The notes under the pieces: model-generated | The model's database searches: none | Told to the model about the DNA's origin: nothing | What the model saw: the letters and a program-made list of their open reading frames with translations, nothing else | Made by a program: the position numbers and the translations under genes | NCBI GenBank assembly: GCA_902826025.1 | Contig: CADEDH010000011.1 | Span: 7,247 to 71,246, forward strand | Source: an uncultured Actinomycetes bacterium | GTDB lineage: Bacteria > Actinomycetota > Acidimicrobiia > Acidimicrobiales > SZUA-35 | Reading direction: 5' to 3' | Length of the DNA: 64,000 bases | Part shown: positions 52,501 through 61,094 of the stretch, piece after piece | Numbering within the stretch: the first letter of the stretch is position 1 | How the letters are laid out: each line of letters opens with the position of its first letter

Positions 52501-52902
52501 TCGGCACTCCATCCGACGATCGGGGTCCATCATCCGCTGAACTTCGAGGTGGTCGACGGCTGGACGGCCAAGGCCATCGGTGGGGCCCGCTACCACGTGG
52601 CCCACCCCGGAGGGCGGGCCTACGACGTGCTGCCGGTCAACGCCCTGGAGGCGGAGGCCCGACGCCAGAGCCGGTTCGACGACTGGACGCTGGTGCCCCA
52701 GGGCCCGTCGTTCAACCAGCACCCGGGCGATGAGCCCCACGACGGCCGGAGCCTCCCGGGGCCGATCGCGGCCCGGGCCCCCCGTCCGGCCACCAGTGGC
52801 GCCGGTCTGGAGGCGATCGTCGTCACCGACGCCCCGGTGGTGATCGATCAGACCGAAGTCGACCTCGACTTCCCCGTCACCCTCGACCTCCGCACCGCCT
52901 AG
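49507..52902 (+). CDS. transglutaminase-like protein fused to DUF2126
   Basis: The 1131-residue protein has a bacterial transglutaminase N-terminal beta domain (about 1-90), a transglutaminase-like cysteine-peptidase core (about 130-260) with triad Cys184 ([10 protein letters not shown]), His233 (LHAWAEVY) and Asp249 (GLDPTSG), then a long DUF2126 region (about 300-1090: [61 protein letters not shown]). DUF2126 resembles circularly permuted peptide-ligase/GS-like partners. The family travels with Anbu, alpha-E and ATP-grasp genes and is thought to act on peptides or protein tails; the substrate is unknown. GTG start; length is normal for the full fusion. Confidence 0.92.
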   Translation: MSITVALRHRMTYEYPGRSELAAQVVRLRPAPHARTPILSYSLTVEPAEHFLNWQQDPFGNHLARIVIPEPTDHFSVEVNLVAELVTINPFDFFLEPEAERVPFAYEPDLLADLGPYLRTDGPWAGELARWLQPVAKRLEDKPTTVDFLLDLTRQLANEIDYEIRYEPGVQPSLTTLDRRAGSCRDSAWLLVEALRQLGMAARFVSGYLVQLTADVAPLEGPSGPAQDFTDLHAWAEVYLPGAGWIGLDPTSGLAAGEGHIPLVATPAPQSAAPITGTSSIVASRFDYSNEVTRVAEAPRSTKPYPEPVWEAVTRLGHVVDEALAAGDVRLTMGGEPTFVSATEFEAPEWTTDADGDDKRRKATALAERLKARFGPGGLIQHGTGKWYPGEPLPRWEMNLLWRTDGEPVWRDPSLLASPFADLGHDHTTARRLADAVAAELGVPSGHVLDAYEDPVYGLWRESTIPVDVDPRTADLDDADHRRTLATMLERGLGTPVGTVLPLDRVDDRWRTSPWPLRRSQVFLTPGTSPMGLRLPLDTLPDGADTWPDPVIEPDPLEARPPLPSGADDPAVVGAWATPALVAEAPVVIRTALVVEARDGVTRVFLPPVARLEWALDLVTAIERAAAATAVPVVLEGYALPGDPRLSRLSVTPDPGVIEVNVQPVASFAELEALATGLYDDAHQVGLGTEKFHLDGRHTGTGGGNHITIGGPTAADSPLLRNPALLASLVTYWQHHPALSYAFSGMFVGPTSQAPRVDEARHENLHELEIALHELDRAAPASPWLADRALRHLLTDLTGNTHRAELCIDKLYSPDHSRGRLGLLELRAFEMPPHPRMSVVQGLLVRALVAWLWEHPYRKPLIRWGTDLHDRFLLPHYLAADARAVCDDLRAAGFAFDPEWLEPFFEFRFPRYGTVVAGDTTVELRAAIEPWLVLGEEATGGGTARYVDSSMERLQVKTTGFIADRHHLLVNGRRVPLRPTGRPGEHVAGIRYRAWHPSSALHPTIGVHHPLNFEVVDGWTAKAIGGARYHVAHPGGRAYDVLPVNALEAEARRQSRFDDWTLVPQGPSFNQHPGDEPHDGRSLPGPIAARAPRPATSGAGLEAIVVTDAPVVIDQTEVDLDFPVTLDLRTA

Positions 52903-52914
52903 ACCCCCCGAAAA

Positions 52915-52955
52915 TTGCACGTCTAACTCGCGCTGAGCGCGAGTTAGACGTGCAA
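52915..52955. repeat. perfect 41-nt palindrome between convergent genes
   Basis: TTGCACGTCTAACTCGCGCT, one G, then its exact reverse complement. It lies 13 bp after the DUF2126 gene stop and 13 bp before the lactonase stop. It can act as a hairpin on either strand or extrude as a cruciform. Confidence 0.95.
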
Positions 52956-52967
52956 GAACCGCCTCGT

Positions 52968-53717
52968 CTAGGGCAGCTCGGGGCCGAGGGTGGGCCACTG
53001 GTTGGGGTCGTGGCCGAACACGAGCTGGGCCCCGGCGCCCTGCATCTCCCGTAGCCAGTCGAGCGTGCGGGCCTGGGCCGCCAGGTCGTAGCCGAAGCCG
53101 GGCAGGGCGTTGTTCTCCAGCGTCTCCTTGAAGTAACAGGTGTCGCCACAGAACACGTACTCGGCGTTGTCGGTCCGCACCACCAGCGACTGGTGACCGG
53201 CGGTATGGCCGTAGGTGGGCACGCAGCGCACCGAGCCGTCGCCGAACACGTCGTGCTCACCCTGCAGGAGCTGCACCGGTTGGCCCAGGTCGAAGTCGTT
53301 GGGGTTGTAGACGTCGCGCTCGATGAGCTTGTCGATGTGGCCCGCCTTCCACTCCGGGTCCTGGACCAGCAGGGTGGCATTGGCCAGGGCTTCGTTGCCG
53401 CCGCAGTGGTCGAAGTGGAGGTGGGAGTTGATCACGAAGTCGACGGCGGCGGGGTCGACGTCGAGGGCCCGGAGCTGGGGGCCGAGGGCGTCGTCGGGGC
53501 CCATGAACACGTCGAACAGGTCGGCCGAGGTGCGGAGCCGGCTGGTGTCGTGAGCCAGGCTGGCGTGGAGGCCGGTGTCGAACACGGCCGTGCCCTTGGG
53601 GTGCTCCACCAGCACGCTGGGAATCGGGAGCCGCACCCGGCCCTCGCCCCCCACCATCAGCATCGACAGGCTGCCCTCCAGCCACCCGCATGTCAGCAGC
53701 CTCACCCGAACCGTCAT
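52968..53717 (-). CDS. metallo-beta-lactamase-fold lactonase (N-acyl-homoserine lactonase family)
   Basis: A 249-residue protein of the AttM/AiiA-like lactonase group. The zinc motif is HLHFDHCGG (His99, His101, Asp103, His104), with TYGHTAGHQS and FCGDTCYF supplying further ligands. SVLVEHPKGTAVFDTGLHASL is the family's N-terminal part. It may open lactone rings of signals or metabolites; no AHL system is visible in this window. GGGGAG lies about 9 nt before the ATG. No signal peptide. Confidence 0.87.
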   Translation of the reverse strand: MTVRVRLLTCGWLEGSLSMLMVGGEGRVRLPIPSVLVEHPKGTAVFDTGLHASLAHDTSRLRTSADLFDVFMGPDDALGPQLRALDVDPAAVDFVINSHLHFDHCGGNEALANATLLVQDPEWKAGHIDKLIERDVYNPNDFDLGQPVQLLQGEHDVFGDGSVRCVPTYGHTAGHQSLVVRTDNAEYVFCGDTCYFKETLENNALPGFGYDLAAQARTLDWLREMQGAGAQLVFGHDPNQWPTLGPELP

Positions 53718-54107
53718 CGCGTCATCTCCCCATTCCGGGCCCTGGTGCCCCGGCGACCGACCCTACCCGCCCCCACCGCCAGCGGGCGAACAGCTTCGTC
53801 CCCCGATGCCCGCTCCCCGATCTCGGTGCACCACGCACCACGGGCGGTTTCCCCTGCGCCCAGACCTTGAGCGCCCCCGCACCCGGTGCGCCACAAGCCA
53901 CCGGCGGCGCCCCAGGCACCCGGTGCACCACAAGCCACCGGCGGCGCACCAGACACCGAGTGCGCCACGCACCACGGGCGGCGCCCCACGCACCAAGACG
54001 CCGGGCGCCCACGCACCTGGTGCGCCACGCACCATGGGCGGCGACGGGGGACGGCGGCCTCGGCTCGGCGGCCTTGCACGGGCCGGGCGGGGCGCACAGG
54101 ATGCGGG
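53718..54107. other. 390-bp gene-free region with degenerate repeats
   Basis: Between the divergent lactonase and LLM genes. No credible gene: the reverse-strand frame of about 190 codons is made of the repeats. It contains a 23-bp motif repeated five times (separate entry). No clear promoter was identified, although both flanking genes need one here. Confidence 0.6.
53825..54041 (+). repeat. five copies of a 23-bp motif at 60/37/37/60-bp spacing
   Basis: Consensus GGTGCRCCACRMRCCACSGG plus CGG, starting at 53825, 53885, 53922, 53959 and 54019. The intervals are 60, 37, 37 and 60 bp; 60 equals 37 plus one 23-bp unit, and a degenerate unit is recognisable in the longer gap after 53959. Copies 2 and 3 share an AAGCCACCGG variant; copies 1, 4 and 5 have GCACCAC/TGGG. 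Confidence 0.75.
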
Positions 54108-55121
54108 ATGGCCCTGCGTCGCTCGATCGTGTTCGCCACCAGCCTGTTCGCTCCGCTGACGGGACTGGCCCGGGAGGCGGAGGCGGCGGGCTTCGATCGG
54201 GTGTGGACCACCGAGTTCCCCGACCGGGACGCCCTGGTGCGGGCGACCGTGATCGGGCTGGCCACCGAACGGATCGGTGTCGCCACCGGGATCGCCTACA
54301 GCTTCACCCGCCATCCACTGGCCCTGGCCGCCGCTGCCCTCGACGTCCACGAGGCCATCGGCGGCCGGTTCACCCTGGGCCTCGGCACCGCCACCGCCGC
54401 CATGCGTTCCCGCTGGTACGGGCTCGACGACGGCCGGGCCATCGGCCGCCTGGCCGACGCCGTGGCCCTGATCCGTGCAGCCTGGGTGGCCGACGGCCGG
54501 TTCCGCCACGAGGGCGAATTCTTCCGGGGTCGGGTGGAGGGGCTCGATCTGGCGCCCCGGGCGGCCGCTCTTCCGCCCCTGCCCATCCTCGGCTCAGGGC
54601 TGAACGCCGCCATGCTGCGCGGCGCCGCCCGCTGCTGCGACGGCCTCGGCCTCCACCCCCTTGCCGCCGCACCCCTCTACGCCGAGCGCACCGTCGCCCC
54701 CATCCTCGCCGCCCGGGGGAACGGGTTCCCGGCGGCGATGTGGGTGATCACCCAGATCGACGAGGACGGCGAGGCGGCCCGGGGCCGGGCCCGCCGGGCG
54801 CTGGCGTTCTTCTTCTCCACCCCGGGCTACGAGACGGCGGCCGAGGGTGAGCCCTGGGCCGACGCGCCGGAGCGAATCCGCCGCCGTTTCACCGAGACCC
54901 GGGCCGACTGGGACGCCGTCAGCGCCGAGGTGCCCGACGAGATGGTCGATGCCATGACCCTGGCCGGCACCCCCGACGAGGTCCGGGCCCGCCTGCCCGC
55001 CGTCGAGTCCCGCCTGGCCGACCTCGGCATCGACGAGCTCGTGTTCCAGACCGGAGCCGACCTCGACGAGCCCACCTTCGTGGCCAACTGCCGCCAGATC
55101 ATCGCCTGCTGCCACCCCTGA
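54108..55121 (+). CDS. LLM-class flavin-dependent (probably F420) oxidoreductase
   Basis: A 337-residue luciferase-fold enzyme. Marks are AREAEAAGFDRVWTTEFPDRDALV, GVATGIAYSFTRHPLALAAAALDVHEAIGGRFTLGLGTATAAMR, and PILGSGLNAAMLRGAARCCDGLGLHPLA near the cofactor site. The pattern resembles MSMEG-type F420-dependent oxidoreductases. Substrate unknown. It stands alone between the repeat region and the convergent amidotransferase-transglutaminase gene, and so interrupts the Anbu/ATP-grasp block. Start is ATG 54108; longer frames would translate the repeat array. Confidence 0.83.
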   Translation: MALRRSIVFATSLFAPLTGLAREAEAAGFDRVWTTEFPDRDALVRATVIGLATERIGVATGIAYSFTRHPLALAAAALDVHEAIGGRFTLGLGTATAAMRSRWYGLDDGRAIGRLADAVALIRAAWVADGRFRHEGEFFRGRVEGLDLAPRAAALPPLPILGSGLNAAMLRGAARCCDGLGLHPLAAAPLYAERTVAPILAARGNGFPAAMWVITQIDEDGEAARGRARRALAFFFSTPGYETAAEGEPWADAPERIRRRFTETRADWDAVSAEVPDEMVDAMTLAGTPDEVRARLPAVESRLADLGIDELVFQTGADLDEPTFVANCRQIIACCHP

Positions 55122-55151
55122 TCCCGGGAAGGCCCCCGAGGCCGGGAATCG

Positions 55152-56888
55152 TCAGGCTTCGGTGACCCGGACGTTGATCGACATGGTCTCGGTGCCGCCG
55201 CCGCCGAGGTAGATGACGCCTGACGTGGGGGTGGCGTCGCGGTAGTTACGGCCCTTGGCCACCCGCACATGGTCGGCCCCCACCCGGCTGCCGTTGGTGG
55301 GGTCGTAGCCCCGCCATCCCATCATCGGCAGGAACGCCTCCACCCAGGCGTGCGAGGCGTCGGACTGGACCTTGTTGTCGTAGTCGGACCCGGTGAAGAT
55401 GTACCCCACCCGGTAGCGGGCCGGGATGTTGAGCATCCGGGCCAGGCAGATCATCAGGTTGGCGAAGTCCTGGCAGACACCGGCCCGGCTGGAGAACACC
55501 TCGTAGGGCGTGGTCTCCAGCGTGGTGAACCCCGGTTTGTAGGAGTAGTCGGAGTAGATCGTCCAGGCGATGTCGTCGAGGGTGGCCAGCAGCTCGGACC
55601 GGTTGCGTTGGGCGAAACTGCGGGCGTAGGTGTGCAGCTCCTCCAGCTCGCTCTCCGGCAGCTCGGGTGGCAGCAGATAAGAGTGCATCATGTGCTCCTG
55701 CCACGGCATCCACATGATCGGCAGCTTGGGGGTGCGGGGCAGCAGATCGGGATGGTCGATCGGAGCGGCCACCGTGACCAGGGCGTTCACTGCGATCGAC
55801 AGCTGCTGGTAGGGGGCGTCGAGCTCGAGGCCGATCACGTCGTTGCCGAACACGTCTTCGAAGTCCCACCGCAGGCCCTGCACGCTGATGTCGACCGAGT
55901 GCTTGGCCACCTGCTGGAACTTGTCGTGCACCGGGGTGAGGCGGATCCGGTGGCTGGAGCGCTCAACCGGCTCCTCGTAGCGGTACGCGGTGATGTGCTC
56001 CACGTGGAGCCGCCGGTAGAGCGAGCGCGGCGCCAGGGCCAGGGGCGACGGCACCGCCACCGAGCCCGGCTCGGCCGGCCGGCCCTGCCCGAACTCGGCC
56101 GGGGCTACCACCCGCCCGCCCTGTACGGCAGCGTAACCACCAGGAGTGATCTCCTCGAAGTGCTCGTCGTCGAAATCGATCGTGGACACCACCACCCCGG
56201 AACGGTTCCAGTCCTGGTGGCCGCCCAGGCGCACCGACACCCCGTAGCGGGACAGGTTGAGGTCGCCGTCGGCGTGAGGCGGCACGAACCGCCCGGCGTA
56301 GAGGGGCTGGAACGCCGACGTGCAGCGGTAGCCGATCAGGGTGGAACCGTCGGACAACAGCAGGTTGAGGGCGCCCAGCTCGTTGGCCCGGCGCAGCAGC
56401 TCCACCAACCGCTCGATGCCGAACTCCTCGATGGTGTCGGCCCCGGCATCCACCAGATGCTGGAGGAGCCAGCAGAACAGGTGCTCGGTGTCGGTGGGCC
56501 CCACCGGCCGGAGCGACGGGTGGACGGGCAGCGGCAGCTCTTTGGACAGGTCGCCGATCAGGTCGCCGTTGTGGGCGATCAGCCACGACCGGCCGGCGAA
56601 GTTGCGCACGAACGGGTGGGTGTCGCGATAGGTCGCACGCTTGGCCGCCCCCCGCAGGTGGGCCATGAGTAGGCCGGTGCGCATCATGCCCCAGTCGGCC
56701 ATCACGTCGGTGACGCCGGCCGACAACCCCGATGTGGGGTCGCGGATGTTGGCCGCCCCCAGCTCGTCGTTGGGGTACCAGGCCACCCCCCAGCCGTTGC
56801 GCTGGTCCACCACTGACGAGGGATCGTCGTCGAAGGCCAGGTAAGGCGACGCCGGTTGGTCGAACGACAGCCCGACGAGCTCGCTCAC
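55152..56888 (-). CDS. class II glutamine amidotransferase-like domain (Cys2 replaced by Ser) fused to transglutaminase
   Basis: The 578-residue fusion has an N-terminal class II GATase (YafJ-like, about 1-265) with NGWGVAWYP (31-39), LLMAHLRG, THPFVRNFAGRSWLIAHNGDL (90-110, including Asn107-Gly108) and GPTDTEHLFCWLL. A transglutaminase-like half follows (about 290-560) with intact triad Cys472 (AGVCQDFANL), His513 (SHAWVEAFL) and Asp529 (GYDPTNG). The GATase nucleophile, normally Cys2, is Ser here (GTG AGC GAG CTC). After Met removal the protein would carry an N-terminal Ser, still possible for an Ntn hydrolase. It follows the ATP-grasp/alpha-E gene by 57 bp. No Shine-Dalgarno is seen. Confidence 0.88.
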   Translation of the reverse strand: MSELVGLSFDQPASPYLAFDDDPSSVVDQRNGWGVAWYPNDELGAANIRDPTSGLSAGVTDVMADWGMMRTGLLMAHLRGAAKRATYRDTHPFVRNFAGRSWLIAHNGDLIGDLSKELPLPVHPSLRPVGPTDTEHLFCWLLQHLVDAGADTIEEFGIERLVELLRRANELGALNLLLSDGSTLIGYRCTSAFQPLYAGRFVPPHADGDLNLSRYGVSVRLGGHQDWNRSGVVVSTIDFDDEHFEEITPGGYAAVQGGRVVAPAEFGQGRPAEPGSVAVPSPLALAPRSLYRRLHVEHITAYRYEEPVERSSHRIRLTPVHDKFQQVAKHSVDISVQGLRWDFEDVFGNDVIGLELDAPYQQLSIAVNALVTVAAPIDHPDLLPRTPKLPIMWMPWQEHMMHSYLLPPELPESELEELHTYARSFAQRNRSELLATLDDIAWTIYSDYSYKPGFTTLETTPYEVFSSRAGVCQDFANLMICLARMLNIPARYRVGYIFTGSDYDNKVQSDASHAWVEAFLPMMGWRGYDPTNGSRVGADHVRVAKGRNYRDATPTSGVIYLGGGGTETMSINVRVTEA

Positions 56889-56945
56889 CGACGGCGCCCC
56901 GAGGGGCCGGGGAGCGGTCCCGCCAACGGGGAGGCCGGTGCCACG

Positions 56946-59396
56946 TCAGCTACGCGCCAGGAAGAATTCGGCATGGACCTGATCGCTGAAAGCCTCGAGG
57001 TCGGCGGCGTAGGAGCGCAGCCAGCGGCTGGGCGATCCGGCCAGCCAGTCCGACGTGGGCCGTTCCAGACGATCGACCAGCTCCCGCATCATCTTCAGGG
57101 CCCCGGTGTCGGGCTGATCGCTGTCTTCGGTGGTCATCACACTCAGTTGGCGCTGGCAGCGGTGGGCACACCACAGCAGGCTCCGGGGGAACTCCCGGTC
57201 CTGAACGAGAAAGTTTATTGCGTCGATCGGGTCGAGCGATGTCTGGAACACCCGGCGGTACTCCTGCAGCGCCCCCGCCGCCCGCAGCAGATTCGACCAG
57301 TGGCCCACCAGCGCCCGGTCGTGGCCCATCAACCGGGCGAAGTACACCTCGATGAGCCGGGCCATGAGCAGGCCCCGCTCGGTCATGCGGCCCACGGTGA
57401 GAAACCGCCAGGCGTCGTTGCGGGACATAGTGGCCTCGGTGATCCCGAGGAAGGTCTGACAGATCCGGCTGACCTGGGCAAACAGCTCCTGGGGCTCCTC
57501 ACGGAGCTTGCGGTCGAGGTCGAGGTCGCACAGCTCCATCCAGGCGTCGTTCACCGCCCCCCGCAGCTCCACCGGTACCCGCTCCCGGATGCCCCGGAGG
57601 TTGGAACGAGCGGCGGCCAGGCACGACAGGATCGAGCCCAGGTTGGCCCGGTCGTCGACCAGGAACCGGGTGACAGCGTAGGTCTCCAGCTGGTGGCCGG
57701 CCTCGTCGAACTCGGTGGTGAGGGCGAGTACCTCGAGCAGCTCGCTCCACCGGAGGCCGGCCTCCACCGGCAGCCCGGAAAGGACCCCGTGGTGGGCCTC
57801 GGCCAGCATCCGGGCCGTGCCGTCCATCCGCTCCAGGTAGCGGCCGGTCCAGTACAAGGGCTCGGCCACCCGGGCCAGGATCACGTCGTCGCTGGTGCGG
57901 CCGGCCTGGTCGAGGGGGCGACTGATCCCCACCCGGCCCTCGTCGTCCCGCAGCACCCAGGTGTCCTTGGACCCGCCCCCCTGTGACGAGTTCACCACCA
58001 GTGAGCCCTTGCGCAGCGCCACCCGGGTGAGGCCGCCGGGTAGGACGTCGATGTATTCGCCGCCCACCACGAAGGGCCGGAGATCGATGTGGCGGGGCTC
58101 CAGCCGCCCGTCCACCAGGGTGGGGTGGCGGCTCAGCTTGATCACCCGCTGGGCGATGTAGCGGTGGGGCTCGGCGTCCACCAGGGCGCGGATCTCGGCC
58201 ACCCCTTCGTCGGTGGCCTGGGGGCCGATGAAGATGCCGTAGCCCCCCGAGCCGTCGACCGGCTTGATCACCCACCGGGTGGGGTCGGCCATCACCTCGG
58301 CCCGGGGCTCGGGGTTGCGCAGCAGGAACGTCTCCACGTTGGACAGGATCGGTACCTCGTTCAGGTAGTACCGGATCATGTCGGGCACGAAGGTGTACAT
58401 GGCCTTGTCGTCGGCGGCGCCGTTGCCGAGCGCGTTGGCCAGCGTCACGGCGCCCGCCCGGGCCGCCCTCACCAGACCCTTCACCCCGAGCATGGAATCG
58501 GGGTGGCCCACCTCGGGGTCGAGGAAGGCGTCGTCGACCCGGCGGTAGATCACGTCCACCTGCTTGCGGCCCCGGGTGGTGCGCATCCATACCCGGCCGT
58601 CGTCGACCATGAGATCCGAGCCTTCCACCAGGGCGACGCCCATGTTCTGGGCCAGGAAGGCGTGCTCGAAGTAGGCCGAGTTGTAGATGCCGGGTGTGAG
58701 CAGCACCACGGTGGGCAGGCGGCCTTCCACCGCCGGTGGGGCAATCGACTGCAGGGCCCGTAACAGCAGCGTGGGGTACTGCTCGACCGTGCGGATCTTC
58801 GCTTCGGCCAACATCTTGGGCAGGAGCCGGGTCATGGCCAGGCGGTTCTCCAGCACATAGGAGACCCCCGATGGCACCCGCAGGTTGTCCTCCAGCACCA
58901 GGTAGCGGCCGTCGTCGTCGCGCACCAGGTCGATGCCGGCCACCAGGGCCCGGGCGTTGAACGGCTGGGGGATGCCCTTGGCCCACTCGGTGTAGCCGTC
59001 GGCTCCCGCCACCAGGTCGGCGGGGACGATCCCGTCGTTGACGATGGCGGCCGGCCCGTCGTAGATGTCGCCCAGGAACTGGTTGAGGGCCCGGAGGCGC
59101 TGCACCAGGCCGGCCTCCACCTCGGCCCACTCGGTGGCCGGGATCACCCGGGGCACCAGATCGAGGGGGAAGGTGCGCTCGGTGCCGTCGGTGTCGCCGT
59201 AGACGGTGAAGGTGATGTCACGGGTGCGGAACAGGGTGTCCTTCACCTGTTGGCGACGGACCAGCTCGTCGGCCCCCATGACCGAGATCTGATGGGCCAC
59301 CAGCTCATAGGTCGATCGGAAGGCCCCTGCCTGGTCGACCACCTCGTCGAAGAAGCCGTCGTGGTCGTACTCGGCGAAAGGCCCGCTCTGTGCCAT
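56946..59396 (-). CDS. circularly permuted ATP-grasp fused to alpha-E domain
   Basis: The 816-residue protein joins a circularly permuted ATP-grasp ligase (about 1-470: FLGDIYDGPAAIVNDGIVP, VLEDNLRVPSGVSYVLENR, DVIYRRVDDAFLDPEV, LANALGNGAADDKAMYTFVPDMIRYYL, WVIKPVDGSGGYGIFIGP) to an alpha-helical alpha-E domain (about 500-800: RVAEPLYWTGRYLERMDGTARML, RANLGSILSCLAAARSNLRGIRE). These are often two adjacent genes. ATP-grasp proteins of this type are predicted peptide-bond-forming enzymes. ATG 59396 is chosen because TACTGT lies 6 nt upstream; the GTG at 59441 has no support. The fused GATase-transglutaminase gene follows. Confidence 0.92.
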   Translation of the reverse strand: MAQSGPFAEYDHDGFFDEVVDQAGAFRSTYELVAHQISVMGADELVRRQQVKDTLFRTRDITFTVYGDTDGTERTFPLDLVPRVIPATEWAEVEAGLVQRLRALNQFLGDIYDGPAAIVNDGIVPADLVAGADGYTEWAKGIPQPFNARALVAGIDLVRDDDGRYLVLEDNLRVPSGVSYVLENRLAMTRLLPKMLAEAKIRTVEQYPTLLLRALQSIAPPAVEGRLPTVVLLTPGIYNSAYFEHAFLAQNMGVALVEGSDLMVDDGRVWMRTTRGRKQVDVIYRRVDDAFLDPEVGHPDSMLGVKGLVRAARAGAVTLANALGNGAADDKAMYTFVPDMIRYYLNEVPILSNVETFLLRNPEPRAEVMADPTRWVIKPVDGSGGYGIFIGPQATDEGVAEIRALVDAEPHRYIAQRVIKLSRHPTLVDGRLEPRHIDLRPFVVGGEYIDVLPGGLTRVALRKGSLVVNSSQGGGSKDTWVLRDDEGRVGISRPLDQAGRTSDDVILARVAEPLYWTGRYLERMDGTARMLAEAHHGVLSGLPVEAGLRWSELLEVLALTTEFDEAGHQLETYAVTRFLVDDRANLGSILSCLAAARSNLRGIRERVPVELRGAVNDAWMELCDLDLDRKLREEPQELFAQVSRICQTFLGITEATMSRNDAWRFLTVGRMTERGLLMARLIEVYFARLMGHDRALVGHWSNLLRAAGALQEYRRVFQTSLDPIDAINFLVQDREFPRSLLWCAHRCQRQLSVMTTEDSDQPDTGALKMMRELVDRLERPTSDWLAGSPSRWLRSYAADLEAFSDQVHAEFFLARS

Positions 59397-59514
59397 GGCC
59401 CGACAGTACTCCAACAACCCGTTCAGCAGCTCAGCCTCCACACCCCCCCTATCGGACCTTCCTCACCCCGTTTGACCAGGATCTTTCGCGCATCTGAACA
59501 GCGACCCGAATCCG

Positions 59515-61008
59515 TCAGCGGGCCTGGGGGAAGCCGAGGTCGACGCCCCGCTCGTGGGGGTCGGGCCAGCGCACTGTGACGGCCTTGTACGAGGTGTAGA
59601 ACTTCACTCCCTCGGGGCCGTAGACGTGGGTGTCGCCGAACAGCGAGTCTTTCCAGCCACCGAAGGAGTGGTACGCCATCGGCACCGGGATGGGCACATT
59701 GATCCCCACCATCCCGGCCGTGACCTCGCGCTGGAACACCCGGGCGGCGCCGCCGTCGTTGGTGAAGATGGCCGCCCCGTTGCCGTAGGGGTTCGCGTTC
59801 ACCAGGGCGAGGGCGTCGTCGAAGGTGTCGGCCCGTATGACGGCCAGCACCGGGCCGAAGATCTCGTCGGCGTAGATCTTCATGGCCGGGGTCACCCGAT
59901 CGAACAGGCAGGGCCCGAGCCAGAACCCGTCGGGGTTGCCGTCGACCTTCAGATCCCGGCCGTCGACCACCAGCTCCGCCCCCTCGCTCAACCCCAGGTC
60001 GACGTAGCTGCGCACCCGGTCGCGGTGGGTGGCGGTGACCAGTGCCCCCATGTCGACCGGGTCGTCCGACAGCCCCGGGCCGATCTTCAGCTCCCCGATC
60101 CGCTCCACCACGGCCGGGATCAGTCGATCGGCCACGTCGCCCACCGCCACCACCACCGAGATGGCCATGCACCGTTCACCGGCCGAGCCGTACCCGGCGC
60201 TCACCGCGGCATCGGCCGCCTGGCCGATGTCGGCGTCGGGCAGCACCACCATGTGGTTCTTGGCCCCGCCCAGCGCCTGGACCCGCTTGCCGGCGGCCGA
60301 GGCCCGCTGGTGGATGGCCCGGGCGATCGGGGTGGAGCCGACGAAGCTCACGGCGGCCACGTCGGGATGGTCGAGCAGGGCGTTCACCGCGGTGGCGTCG
60401 CCCTGGACCACGTTGAACACCCCGTCGGGCACGCCCGCCTGCTGCACCAGCTCAGCCAGGAACAGCGACGCCGACGGGTCGCGCTCCGATGGCTTCAGCA
60501 CGAACGTGTTGCCGCAGGCCAGCGCCATGGGGAACATCCACATGGGCACCATCACGGGGAAGTTGAACGGGGTGATGCCGGCCACCACCCCGAGGGGCTG
60601 GCGCACGCTGAAGGCATCGACCGCCGACGACACGTCCGGTGTCATCTCCCCCTTGAGCAGGGTGGGGATCCCGCAGGCGAACTCCACCACCTCGAGACCC
60701 CGCTGCACCTCGCCCAGGGCATCGGCGAACACCTTGCCGTGCTCGGCCGAGATCGTGCGGGCCAGCTCAGCCCGGTTGGCATCGATCAACTCCCGAAGCT
60801 TGAACATGACGCCGGCCCGCTGCGACAGCGACGCCTCCCGCCACGCCGGGAACGCCTCCCGGGCGGCGGCCACGGCGGCGTTGACGTCGTCCACCGAGGC
60901 CAACGGCACCTGGCCCGTGACGGCCCCGGTGGCCGGGTTGAACACGTCGGACGTGGCGATGGGCGAGCCGGCGGTGCGGCGTCCGCCGATCCAGTGCGAG
61001 ATGGTCAT
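59515..61008 (-). CDS. mmsA: CoA-acylating methylmalonate-semialdehyde dehydrogenase
   Basis: A 497-residue aldehyde dehydrogenase of valine, thymine or inositol breakdown, forming propionyl-CoA or acetyl-CoA. Catalytic Cys280 lies in GSAGERCMAIS. The MMSDH-specific GGAKNH (247-252) replaces the usual ELGGK, and GITPFNFPVMVPMWMFPMALACGNTFVLKPSERDPS and PVPMAYHSFGGWKDSLFGDTHVYGPEGVKFYT are intact. ATG 61008 is 6 nt after TAACCT, so a leaderless start is likely. It is not linked to other valine genes here. Confidence 0.95.
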   Translation of the reverse strand: MTISHWIGGRRTAGSPIATSDVFNPATGAVTGQVPLASVDDVNAAVAAAREAFPAWREASLSQRAGVMFKLRELIDANRAELARTISAEHGKVFADALGEVQRGLEVVEFACGIPTLLKGEMTPDVSSAVDAFSVRQPLGVVAGITPFNFPVMVPMWMFPMALACGNTFVLKPSERDPSASLFLAELVQQAGVPDGVFNVVQGDATAVNALLDHPDVAAVSFVGSTPIARAIHQRASAAGKRVQALGGAKNHMVVLPDADIGQAADAAVSAGYGSAGERCMAISVVVAVGDVADRLIPAVVERIGELKIGPGLSDDPVDMGALVTATHRDRVRSYVDLGLSEGAELVVDGRDLKVDGNPDGFWLGPCLFDRVTPAMKIYADEIFGPVLAVIRADTFDDALALVNANPYGNGAAIFTNDGGAARVFQREVTAGMVGINVPIPVPMAYHSFGGWKDSLFGDTHVYGPEGVKFYTSYKAVTVRWPDPHERGVDLGFPQAR

Positions 61009-61061
61009 GCCCGCAGGTTAAACCAGGGTGGTGACAGCGGGCAGGTAGCGGGGCCCCGGAG

Positions 61062-61088
61062 CGGGGCCGGACGGGGAGACCGGCCCCG
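61062..61088 (-). terminator. hairpin downstream of the OmpA-like gene
   Basis: CGGGGCCGG and CCGGCCCCG are perfect 9-bp arms with a 9-nt loop, 7 bp past the stop in the gene's direction. No T-run. Confidence 0.55.
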
Positions 61089-61094
61089 GGGGGA

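Noticed and set aside
53825-54041. CRISPR array
   Set aside because: Repeats are degenerate, spacers are 14 or 37 bp and partly repeat-like, and there are no cas genes in the window.
53714-54286. 190-codon minus-strand frame with repeated Trp-Arg-Thr and Ala-Pro blocks
   Set aside because: It is a translation of the 23-bp repeats and overlaps the start of the LLM gene; no ribosome site or family is seen.
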